Source: Leptospiraceae bacterium (GTDB taxonomy: Bacteria; Spirochaetota; Leptospiria; Leptospirales; Leptospiraceae). From it: DNA of 14,891 nucleotides. The notes under the pieces are model-generated. The model was not told the origin of the DNA, did no database searches, and was given only the letters and a program-made list of their open reading frames with translations. A program made the translations under genes and the position numbers. Shown here piece by piece: positions 7,089-13,879 of this stretch. Each line of letters starts with the position of its first letter. Position 1 is the stretch's first letter. Location: NCBI GenBank assembly GCA_027485405.1, contig JAIXRB010000027.1:1-14891 (forward strand), written 5' to 3'.

Positions 7089-7664
7089 TTAGCTATTTTC
7101 TATTAATCTTTTGATTTGGTCTCTAATCCGAGCCGCTGTTTCATAGTCTTCTGACTTGAGAGCGTTTGCAAGAGTGTCTTCGAGAATTTGCAAATTTGAT
7201 TTAGGCAAGGCTTGGATCTTTTTTTCTCCAGCTATGCTCTCCCCAGGGATTTCATCTTCAGACATAGCAATTCCAGCTTCCTCTAAGACAGATTTCGCAA
7301 TGAAAATGGGAGCATTCGCTCGAAGAGCTAAGGCTATAGAGTCTGACGGCCTTGCATCCAAAGTTATGATTTCTTCGTCTCGTCTCAGCTGAACCTTTGC
7401 ATAGAAAGTGTTGTCCACAATTTCTTCTATGACAATCTTGATCACCGAAGCTCCTAATGCAGTTATTAAATACAGCATAAGGTCATGTGTCATAGGTCTT
7501 GGAGGCTTTGTTCCATCTATCACTGTTGTGATTGAATGCGTTTCTAAAGGACCAATGAAAATGGGAACAACCTTTTCATCCACAGAATCTTTTGGCTTCA
7601 AAAACACAGCAAAACCGACATTAGTAAGGCTTATATCGGATATTTTGACTTCTAAGAATTCCAT
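7089..7664 (-). CDS. Bifunctional nuclease (DUF151) with C-terminal UVR motif
   Basis: A 191-residue cytoplasmic protein. The N-terminal DUF151/BFN domain (about 1-140) is marked by PIFIGPLE at 34-41, RPMTHDLM at 56-63 and DARPSDSIALALR at 103-115. Plant members of this family have been reported to degrade both RNA and DNA. A linker leads to a UvrB/UvrC-type UVR helical hairpin (about 157-189, ending with YETAARIRDQIKRL), a protein-interaction motif. This fusion is common in bacteria; the cellular role is not settled. The ATG at 7664 has no clear Shine-Dalgarno sequence and lies only 21 nt after the 3' end of the tRNA on the same strand. The transcript may therefore be processed from a tRNA-mRNA precursor, or start from a CATAAA box at 7682-7687. 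Confidence 0.88.
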   Translation of the reverse strand: MEFLEVKISDISLTNVGFAVFLKPKDSVDEKVVPIFIGPLETHSITTVIDGTKPPRPMTHDLMLYLITALGASVIKIVIEEIVDNTFYAKVQLRRDEEIITLDARPSDSIALALRANAPIFIAKSVLEEAGIAMSEDEIPGESIAGEKKIQALPKSNLQILEDTLANALKSEDYETAARIRDQIKRLIENS

Positions 7665-7685
7665 TTTTGGTTCACCAAACTTTTA

Positions 7686-7759
<74 letters not shown>

Positions 7760-7806
7760 TCCATTCCAGTTTCAAGGCAGAAAAGCGAGAGACAAGCACA
7801 AAACCT

Positions 7807-8298
7807 TCAAGGTTCCTTACTTTGAAATTGAAAAAAACCTCCTGTTTTCCAAAAATCTTCAGAAGTGGATCCTTCTTTTTTTCGAGCAAGCCAGATCCAA
7901 TAGTTAAATCTAGGTTCTGCCCAAAACCAAACAGAAAGCATCAGGGAGTTGTTGTTTCTTACTTGCTCGGCAGAGTAGATTTTAATCTTTCTTCCTTCTT
8001 TTTGAATCTCAACAGAAGTTGGGTTGGTTTCTTTCCAAAAGCCTGCGTCTTTCCAGGGTCCTTCTGTATCCAGCCCTAGTTCCCTTGGGAATCTTCGTAT
8101 AACTAAAAAGAATTGATCATTTTTTGCAGGAAAGACTTTTAAGGAACTCTCCGCTTGTCTTTGAAATCCCTTTAAAATCACATTTTCAGGAAACTGTAAA
8201 CTGAGACCTTCCCAAACATAGGGCTCATCCTTTTTTAAAACCTCTTCCGCAAGCAAGGGATAGGACAATGAAAGAAAGATTAAAAAGACTATTGCCAT
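7807..8298 (-). CDS. Exported hypothetical protein
   Basis: A 163-residue protein I do not recognise. It begins with a hydrophobic stretch (MAIVFLIFLSLSYPLLA) and a possible signal-peptidase I site after A17, so a periplasmic or surface location is inferred. The n-region has no Lys or Arg, which is unusual, and an in-frame TGA two codons upstream rules out extension. The mature part is rich in aromatic residues (Trp, Phe, Tyr), with no Cys and no membrane segment, suggesting a compact beta-rich domain. Its start lies 29 nt from the divergent hemW start, and there is no Shine-Dalgarno sequence. Its stop is 47 nt before the tRNA on the same strand, and I see no terminator between them. Confidence 0.72.
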   Translation of the reverse strand: MAIVFLIFLSLSYPLLAEEVLKKDEPYVWEGLSLQFPENVILKGFQRQAESSLKVFPAKNDQFFLVIRRFPRELGLDTEGPWKDAGFWKETNPTSVEIQKEGRKIKIYSAEQVRNNNSLMLSVWFWAEPRFNYWIWLARKKEGSTSEDFWKTGGFFQFQSKEP

Positions 8299-8315
8299 AG
8301 ATCAGGTTCGGTTTC

Positions 8316-8343
8316 AGAGTATGGAGAATGCGTTCTCTGCCAA
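8316..8343 (-). promoter_or_regulatory. Candidate promoter of the exported hypothetical gene
   Basis: On the minus strand TTGGCA (8343-8338) matches the -35 consensus at 5 of 6 positions and is followed after 16 nt by TACTCT (8321-8316), a weak -10 box. Transcription would begin around 8309, giving a leader of about 11 nt. The -35 box lies inside the hemW coding region because the two genes are so close. It is a pattern match only. Confidence 0.3.
8324..8337. repeat. Inverted repeat over the hemW start codon
   Basis: GAGAA (8324-8328) and TTCTC (8333-8337) are perfect inverted arms around TGCG. The repeat covers the hemW ATG (8328-8330) and lies between the candidate -35 and -10 boxes of the divergent gene. 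It could be an operator or an RNA hairpin hiding the hemW start, but a 5-bp arm can also arise by chance. Confidence 0.35.
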
Positions 8344-9482
8344 TACAAAAGAGAAATGGTTTTGCAGGAATTTACGTACATTTCCCCTACTGCTACCAAA
8401 AATGCGACTATTGCGATTTTTACTCGGAAGGGATAGGACCTGGAGCTTCCGAATGGGAAAAGCAATTGCTTTCACATTACCAAACAGAATACAAAGAAAG
8501 ATCTAACGGAGATTTTACTCCAATTATAGATTCAATTTTCATTGGTGGAGGGACACCCTCTAAGGCAAGCCCGGAGACATGGAACCAATTGATTCAGTTT
8601 TTTAAATCTGAAGCAAATGTCTCTTCTGATTGCGAAATTTCAATCGAAATGAATCCGGAAGATGTGACAATCCAGTATTTGGAAGCCTTATTTGAATCAG
8701 GTTTTAACAGAGTCAATGTGGGAGTTCAATCCAAGAATCCGAAAACTCTCCAATACTTAGGAAGACACTATGACCAAAAAAAATACGATTCACTGCTACC
8801 CACCTTAAAGAAAAGCCCGATTTTCAAAACGGGAATCGATTTGATATATGGAGTCCCTGGACAATCTGAAACCGAGTTTTGGGAGGATTTAAATGAGTTT
8901 TCTGAGGCTGGAATCTCTCATATTAGTATGTATTCTCTCACTATGGAACCTGGAACTGCCTACTCTCGCCAAACAAAAAGTAATTTAAAGTCCAAACCAA
9001 ACGAAGATTTACAAGCTGAGATTCTTTTGAAAATTCCTTCCATTTTGCGGAAACAAGGATACGAATGGTACGAAGTCTCAAATTTTGCAAAGCCAGGTAG
9101 TTTTTCGAATCACAATCTAAAATACTGGACCTATGAACCTTATTTGGGGATCGGCCCAGGTGCCCACGGTTTCTGGAATGGTTTTCGGTATTCAAATCCT
9201 AGAAACACACAAAAGTATTTGAAGAATGGTTTTGCACAGGCTTTGGAAGCTTCTGAACAATCAACAGAAGTTGCTCTTACATTATTTCGCTTATTCCAAC
9301 CTTTTCAACCTTTGGGCTTTTTTGAAGGCGGAAAGGTGTCTCCCTCTTCTTTGGTCTCAGTTTTTGAAAAATGGCAGAGAAACGGAAATGCCGACTTCGA
9401 TGGCAGTGTTTTCCAATGGAAGGATTCCGCCGTACTCAGCTTAAATGACTTTATTTTTGAGATTGCTTCCCTCTCTGGATAA
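8328..9482 (+). CDS. hemW: HemW, radical SAM heme chaperone (HemN-like)
   Basis: A 384-residue radical SAM protein. The [4Fe-4S] motif CxxxCxxC is C22, C26, C29 and is followed by D-F (CYQKCDYCDF). True oxygen-independent coproporphyrinogen oxidases (HemN) have a fourth Cys there, so this belongs to the HemW branch, which binds heme and delivers it to target proteins and is often misnamed coproporphyrinogen oxidase. GGGTPS at 73-78, the MNPEDV and VGVQS strands of the radical SAM barrel, and the HemN C-terminal domain with YLGIGPGAHGFW are all present. The length matches E. coli HemW. ATG 8328 is preceded by GGAG with a gap of only 1 nt, so translation initiation is unusual. An overlapping ATG at 8321 is in another frame. 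The tRNA-Ile gene begins 55 nt downstream. Confidence 0.9.
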   Translation: MRSLPIQKRNGFAGIYVHFPYCYQKCDYCDFYSEGIGPGASEWEKQLLSHYQTEYKERSNGDFTPIIDSIFIGGGTPSKASPETWNQLIQFFKSEANVSSDCEISIEMNPEDVTIQYLEALFESGFNRVNVGVQSKNPKTLQYLGRHYDQKKYDSLLPTLKKSPIFKTGIDLIYGVPGQSETEFWEDLNEFSEAGISHISMYSLTMEPGTAYSRQTKSNLKSKPNEDLQAEILLKIPSILRKQGYEWYEVSNFAKPGSFSNHNLKYWTYEPYLGIGPGAHGFWNGFRYSNPRNTQKYLKNGFAQALEASEQSTEVALTLFRLFQPFQPLGFFEGGKVSPSSLVSVFEKWQRNGNADFDGSVFQWKDSAVLSLNDFIFEIASLSG

Positions 9483-9496
9483 TTTTTGAAAAACGA

Positions 9497-9526
9497 TTGA
9501 TCGGGAAAGGCTCCAGAAAATACTGT
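9497..9526 (+). promoter_or_regulatory. Candidate promoter of the tRNA-Ile/tRNA-Ala pair
   Basis: TTGATC (9497-9502) and TACTGT (9521-9526) lie 18 nt apart and 11 nt before the tRNA 5' end, a sensible position for a stable-RNA promoter. The -10 match is weak (3 of 6). Read-through from hemW is the alternative. Confidence 0.35.
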
Positions 9527-9537
9527 CTCTATCCCAA

Positions 9538-9611
<74 letters not shown>

Positions 9612-9627
9612 GATTTCATGTGGACTT

Positions 9628-9700
<73 letters not shown>

Positions 9701-9722
9701 AATTACTTATGTCTCTAATCAA

Positions 9723-9745
9723 TCGCATCCAATTGCGAATTTTTT
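9723..9745 (+). terminator. Weak intrinsic terminator after the tRNA pair
   Basis: TCGCA (9723-9727) pairs with TGCGA (9734-9738) around a 6-nt loop, and A plus six T follow (9740-9745). The stem is only 5 bp, but the placement, 22 nt after tRNA-Ala and before the CBS gene, is what a tRNA operon terminator would need. Confidence 0.45.
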
Positions 9746-9775
9746 GTTTTCTTCCCCACCTATTTCAATTTTTTC

Positions 9776-9804
9776 TTGCCATTCTGTTCAGAGCAGAGTA
9801 TGAG
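9776..9804 (+). promoter_or_regulatory. Candidate promoter of the CBS-domain gene
   Basis: TTGCCA (9776-9781, 5 of 6 to consensus) and TATGAG (9799-9804, 4 of 6) are 17 nt apart. Transcription would begin near 9811, about 3 nt before the ATG at 9814, so the mRNA would be practically leaderless. This fits the lack of a clear ribosome site. Confidence 0.4.
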
Positions 9805-9813
9805 ATAAGAACA

Positions 9814-10245
9814 ATGTCGGTCAGAGATATCTTAAAAGACAAGCAAGGCAGTGTCCTTTCCATCGAGGAAGATCAGTCCGTTCTCGAAGCGGCAAAGCTC
9901 ATGGGAAAGTCCAAAGTAGGATCGGTGATCGTAACCTTCCAAGGAAAACTAGCGGGTATCTTTACTGAACGAGATTTGCTTCGTCTGGTTGCGGAAAAGT
10001 ACGAAAGCCTCCCAAGTATCAAACTGAAAGACGTCATGACAACTCAGCTTACGGTTGCGGGACCAGAAGAAGACATCAACGACATTTTAACAACAATGAT
10101 TAGCAAGCGCTTTCGTCATATGCCTGTTATGGAAGGTGATAAAATTATCGGACTCATAAGCATTGGCGATGCAGTCAAAACCAAACTGGAAAAAACCCAA
10201 GCAGAGATGCATATACTCAGAGAGTATATGTACGGTCCTCACTAA
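9814..10245 (+). CDS. Tandem CBS-domain protein
   Basis: A 143-residue cytoplasmic protein formed of one CBS pair: CBS1 about 3-62 (ends GIFTERDLLR) and CBS2 about 70-125 (VMTTQLT ... GLISIGDAVK), then a short helical tail. CBS pairs bind adenine nucleotides and act as energy or ligand sensors. As no catalytic domain is attached, a regulatory role on a partner protein is inferred. I chose ATG 9814 because the frame upstream reads through the tRNA genes and the protein from 9814 begins exactly as many family members do (MSVRDIL). No good Shine-Dalgarno sequence is present. The 3' end overlaps the convergent exonuclease-like gene by 29 bp. Confidence 0.88.
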   Translation: MSVRDILKDKQGSVLSIEEDQSVLEAAKLMGKSKVGSVIVTFQGKLAGIFTERDLLRLVAEKYESLPSIKLKDVMTTQLTVAGPEEDINDILTTMISKRFRHMPVMEGDKIIGLISIGDAVKTKLEKTQAEMHILREYMYGPH

Positions 10246-10987
10246 TCCTTTTCCTTCGCATCACCTCTTTTAAAATTCTTTCCAACTGCACCACATCTGC
10301 TTGGTTGTACTGAACTAGTTTTTCCAATGCTCCGGAATCGTTTTGGAGCGTGTATGCCTCCCAGAGCTTCGGCGCAAAGCTACCATCTATGCCCTGTAAA
10401 TCTGCATCTCTGGGCAACAGAAGGATTTCTTCTGATTTTTTTAAACCACCTTTGATGCCCATGCCGTGCAAAACATTCATTAGGTCAAGATGTGGGTTCG
10501 GAAAGACAAGATGAAATTCTTTTTCAAGAAAGGGAATATCGAATCTTTTACCATTGTAAGTCACAAGAATCAGTTCAGAATTCCAATCATCAAAAAGAAA
10601 CTCTAAGTCTCTACCTCTGATCGCAGTTTTCAGGTTTCCTGATCGATAAAGAGTAACAACCGTTGCAAAACTATTTCGATTCAAACCATTTGTTTCAATG
10701 TCCAAGAAAACAAACTGGTCGGGTATCAATTCAAAAAGTCTCCAAAGCTCTGTGCTCGGTAGCTTCGTTGTAAAATACTGCCAAGCCTTTGCTTCAAAAT
10801 TTTCCTGGGCTTCTTGGATTGCCTGTAGAATCGGAAACTTGGAAGGAAAAGAGGGTTCTATGAATTGAGCGGATTTAAGATAATCAGAAAGTTTTTCCCA
10901 GTCGGAGATTCCTTGTTTGTAGAGCCCCAACTCTCTCTTCGGAGAAATTCCTGTAAACATTTGAAGGCATTGTTCGAGAAGCTTCAT
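10217..10987 (-). CDS. Ribonuclease H-like exonuclease domain protein (YprB/DEDDy type)
   Basis: A 256-residue protein predicted to be a 3'-5' exonuclease. The N-terminus (about 10-38: FTGISPKRELGLYKQGISDW) looks like the helix-hairpin-helix segment seen ahead of this domain in YprB-like proteins. The catalytic core has ExoI FLDIETNGL (D96, E98), ExoII TYNGKRFDIPFL (N145, D150), D168 in HLDLM, and ExoIII YNQAD (Y227, D231), giving a full DEDDy set. The natural substrate of this subfamily is not established. Its ATG overlaps the TGA of the upstream aminotransferase gene as ATGA, a sign of translational coupling, although no metabolic link between the two is obvious. It converges on the CBS gene with a 29-bp overlap. 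Confidence 0.82.
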   Translation of the reverse strand: MKLLEQCLQMFTGISPKRELGLYKQGISDWEKLSDYLKSAQFIEPSFPSKFPILQAIQEAQENFEAKAWQYFTTKLPSTELWRLFELIPDQFVFLDIETNGLNRNSFATVVTLYRSGNLKTAIRGRDLEFLFDDWNSELILVTYNGKRFDIPFLEKEFHLVFPNPHLDLMNVLHGMGIKGGLKKSEEILLLPRDADLQGIDGSFAPKLWEAYTLQNDSGALEKLVQYNQADVVQLERILKEVMRRKRISEDRTYTL

Positions 10988-12075
10988 TTCATTTTCATCC
11001 AGGCTTCTATACCTTTTGCAAATCGCTCTGGCGTTTCTCCAAAACCGATCCGAAGATACCCTTCTGTTTCAAATGTTTTGCCAGGGAGTAAAAAAACCCC
11101 AGTTTCCTTCCAAAGCCGATCTGAATACTCTTCTGACAAAATCCCCTTTTCTAGGGCAATCCAACCCACTAACCCAGCTTTAGGTGGAACAAAGCTTCGC
11201 AGGAAAGGAATCTTTTGCCAATTCTGGGAAAATAGATCTAAGTTTTCTTTTACTTCTCTAAGAGAATTCTTTTGGAATCTGTCTTTATTCTTTAAAACTT
11301 GGAGAGCCACAAACTCAGAGAGTGGTGAAACTGTATGTGTGATGTAGTCTTTTTGAGCTCGAACTTTGGACAAAAAATCTTTATCACCGACTAGCCAACC
11401 AATTCGCAATCCAGGCATACCAAAGCATTTAGTAAAGGAACCAGTCCCAAAGACATTATTTTTTGAAATTACGCCGGTATTGGTCATTCCAGTTTGATTT
11501 GAAAAATCTAGAAAACGGTAGTGTTCATCAAATAGAAAAAACTCAGAGGATGATTCCACAAAACTCATCAATTTTGCCCATTCAGTTTCGGAAAAACTAA
11601 GCCCGGTTGGGTTATGAGGATGATTGATGATTCCCAAATCAAAATCTAAATCAAACCAATCATCAGCAAACAAAGAAGAGTTTTCTGAAATATGGATTGG
11701 GCAGAGCTCGGCTCCTAATGACATCGGGATTTCATACAATGCCTGGAAGGCCGGAGCATAATAGGCGACTTTTTTGCCAGGTTGGATTAGTTCTGAAAAG
11801 AAAAGAAAAAGAGCTTCGCTTGTTCCAGTTGTAACTAAAACACTTTCAGAGGTAAGCCCAGGATACAGGTTTGCAATTTCTTCCCGTAAATCCTCTCTTC
11901 CAGAATTGGGGGAATCTTGCAAGGAAAGACCCAAAAAATCAGTCATCGAAAAGCCTGTTATTTGAACAACATCGTCCAAAGAGTAGGGATGAAAGCCAGA
12001 TTCCCCAGCATTGCAAAAACTGGTGTTTCGATACCTTTCCAGTCGATCTTCTATGAAAAATTCTCTAAACCGCAT
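10984..12075 (-). CDS. PLP-dependent aminotransferase, class I/II
   Basis: A 363-residue fold-type I PLP enzyme. Key residues are visible: GTSEA at 84-88 (phosphate binding), NPTG at 155-158, D183 in FDEHYRF (binds the pyridine N) with Y186, the Schiff-base lysine K216 in TGSFTKCFG, and R224 in GLRIGW. It should move an amino group between an amino acid and a 2-oxo acid. The N-terminus (FFIEDRLERY) recalls a little-characterised branch near capreomycidine-synthase-like aminotransferases, so no substrate is proposed. It is shorter than aspartate aminotransferases (about 390-400). Upstream of ATG 12075 only A/G-rich DNA (AGAGAAAAG) can serve as a ribosome site. The stop overlaps the start of the exonuclease-like gene. 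It is divergent from the phosphohexomutase gene across 49 bp. Confidence 0.88.
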   Translation of the reverse strand: MRFREFFIEDRLERYRNTSFCNAGESGFHPYSLDDVVQITGFSMTDFLGLSLQDSPNSGREDLREEIANLYPGLTSESVLVTTGTSEALFLFFSELIQPGKKVAYYAPAFQALYEIPMSLGAELCPIHISENSSLFADDWFDLDFDLGIINHPHNPTGLSFSETEWAKLMSFVESSSEFFLFDEHYRFLDFSNQTGMTNTGVISKNNVFGTGSFTKCFGMPGLRIGWLVGDKDFLSKVRAQKDYITHTVSPLSEFVALQVLKNKDRFQKNSLREVKENLDLFSQNWQKIPFLRSFVPPKAGLVGWIALEKGILSEEYSDRLWKETGVFLLPGKTFETEGYLRIGFGETPERFAKGIEAWMKMK

Positions 12076-12087
12076 TTTTCTTTTCTC

Positions 12088-12114
12088 TTGCCACTTGGGT
12101 AACTAGGTTAGAAT
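12088..12114 (+). promoter_or_regulatory. Candidate promoter of the phosphohexomutase-argD operon
   Basis: TTGCCA (12088-12093, 5 of 6) and TAGAAT (12109-12114, 5 of 6) are separated by 15 nt, at the short end of the accepted range. The start would be near 12120, leaving only about 4-5 nt before ATG 12125, which itself lacks a Shine-Dalgarno sequence. Confidence 0.4.
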
Positions 12115-12124
12115 CGAACCTACG

Positions 12125-13879
12125 ATGAAACCAGAAGATTTGATCCTTGCTTGGACGAAACCCCCTTTTTCTGAATCAGTTCAAAAGGAAGCGGAAGCCG
12201 CTCTTTCCGCTTTTCGAAATGGAGAAACCAACGCTCTCACCGATGCTTTTTCTCTCCCTTTAGAATTTGGGACTGGGGGCATTCGAGGAAAAATGGGCAG
12301 TGGAGTTGGTCGCATGAACGAGTTCACAGTGGGACGGGCGGCTCTAGGTTTTGCACGCCATTTAGCCCAAAAGAAAAAAGCTAAAATCGTTATCGCCTAC
12401 GATTCTCGTCATAGATCCAAAGAGTTTGCAGAAGTTACGGCTGGAATCTTTGCAGGACTCGGCATCTCAGTTAAAATTTTCCCAAAGGTGACCCCTACCC
12501 CGCTTCTGTCCTATGCTATTCGATACTACAAAGCTCAAGGAGGGGTGGTCATAACCGCTTCGCATAACCCATCCGAATACAATGGCTTCAAGGCCTATCT
12601 TGCCGATGGCGGACAACTTGTTCCTCCAGATGATAAGGAAATCATCCAAAAGATCGAAGCCATCTCTGACTGGACAGAAATCAAACTCCTCCCCACGACT
12701 TCGCCCATTTACAAAGACAAAGTAAGTACTGTTAAAAAACATTGTTTCCGGTCTTACCTTAAGGATTTGAAAAATGCGAAGATCCAGTCCAAGGCAAAGA
12801 AATCTGATAGAAAAAAGTTAAAAATTGTTTATTCGCCTCTGCATGGCACTGGCGCCGAATTCATGAAAGAAACTCTTCGTAAGTTTGGTTACAAGAATCT
12901 TTTCCTGGTGAAAGAACAAGCAGAACCAAACGGAGATTTTCCCACTGTTAAATTTCCGAATCCTGAAGAAAAAGACGCCCTTGTTCTTTGTGAAAAATAC
13001 GCAAAAAAGCACAGGGCTCAGTTGTTTATTGCTACTGATCCAGATGCAGATAGATTGGGTGTTGGCATTCGAAAAGCAGACGGTGAATATGAGTATTTGA
13101 ATGGAAACCAAATTGGATCCATTATGGCGGCTTTCCTTGCCGAAAAGGTTTCTAAGCAATCCACTAAAACCAAACACCATATTATAAAAACAATTGTAAC
13201 TACCGACTTACAAGAATCAATTGCCAAAAAGAATGGAATTGAGATAAAGAATGTTCTAACTGGTTTTAAATACATTGCCGAAGAAATGAAAACTCTGGAT
13301 TATAAAAAAGGAGAACGATTTTTATTCGGAGGCGAAGAGTCCTATGGTTACCTTCCCGTTCAATTTGTTCGAGACAAGGACTCCCTTGCCAGTGCCCTCC
13401 TTTTCACAGAAATTTTAGCGGAGAAAAAAGACATTCTAGACTATTTAACACAAATCTATATGAACTATGGTTTGTACCGAGAAAGTCTCATTTCTCTAAC
13501 GCTGGAAGGGTCTCTTGGGCAGGCAAAAATAAAAGACTCTATCGAGAAGCTACGAAACTCTAATCTAATTGGAAGTAAAATTGGAAAAAGAACAATCGAA
13601 GGGATTTTAGATTTTGGGACCCAAACGGCCAAGGGAACTGGACTGCCTTCCGATTTTGACGGTTTGCCAACTTCCAATGTGATCCAAGTTTTACTCTCTG
13701 GAAATGGGAAACTGACAATCCGCCCTTCGGGAACTGAACCAAAAGTAAAAATCTATTCTTCGTTCTGTAGCTTAGAACCCCCCGCTAAAAAATCTGACAT
13801 TCCAAGACTTTGGAATGATTTAGGCGAAGAATTGAGCTTGGCAGAAAATGAATTCGCAAAACTAGCAGGACTAAAATGA
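12125..13879 (+). CDS. Alpha-D-phosphohexomutase (phosphoglucomutase/phosphomannomutase)
   Basis: A 584-residue enzyme predicted to interconvert hexose 1- and 6-phosphates (glucose, perhaps mannose, or pentose phosphates), feeding sugar-nucleotide and polysaccharide synthesis. All four family signatures are present: FGTGGIRGKMG near 48-58, TASHNPSEYNG with phospho-serine S146, the metal loop DPDADR at 305-310, the sugar-specificity loop GGEESYG at 402-408, and the phosphate-binding loop RPSGTEPK at 533-540. The GEESYG loop and the length fit the PgcA/PGM2-like branch rather than the roughly 450-residue ManB/GlmM types. The exact substrate is not readable. It has no clear Shine-Dalgarno sequence. 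Its TGA overlaps the argD ATG as ATGA, so the two are probably one operon. Confidence 0.92.
   Translation: MKPEDLILAWTKPPFSESVQKEAEAALSAFRNGETNALTDAFSLPLEFGTGGIRGKMGSGVGRMNEFTVGRAALGFARHLAQKKKAKIVIAYDSRHRSKEFAEVTAGIFAGLGISVKIFPKVTPTPLLSYAIRYYKAQGGVVITASHNPSEYNGFKAYLADGGQLVPPDDKEIIQKIEAISDWTEIKLLPTTSPIYKDKVSTVKKHCFRSYLKDLKNAKIQSKAKKSDRKKLKIVYSPLHGTGAEFMKETLRKFGYKNLFLVKEQAEPNGDFPTVKFPNPEEKDALVLCEKYAKKHRAQLFIATDPDADRLGVGIRKADGEYEYLNGNQIGSIMAAFLAEKVSKQSTKTKHHIIKTIVTTDLQESIAKKNGIEIKNVLTGFKYIAEEMKTLDYKKGERFLFGGEESYGYLPVQFVRDKDSLASALLFTEILAEKKDILDYLTQIYMNYGLYRESLISLTLEGSLGQAKIKDSIEKLRNSNLIGSKIGKRTIEGILDFGTQTAKGTGLPSDFDGLPTSNVIQVLLSGNGKLTIRPSGTEPKVKIYSSFCSLEPPAKKSDIPRLWNDLGEELSLAENEFAKLAGLK

Noticed and set aside
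8321..8506. Plus-strand ORF starting at ATG 8321
   Set aside because: It overlaps hemW in another frame and lacks the hemW radical SAM motif context; it looks like a shadow of hemW.
8328..9482. Annotation as oxygen-independent coproporphyrinogen III oxidase (HemN)
   Set aside because: The fourth Cys of CxxxCxxCxC is missing (Phe instead), which marks the HemW branch.
12818..13275. Minus-strand open frames inside the phosphohexomutase gene
   Set aside because: They lie opposite the most conserved part of the mutase (metal-loop region), have no family signature and no ribosome site.
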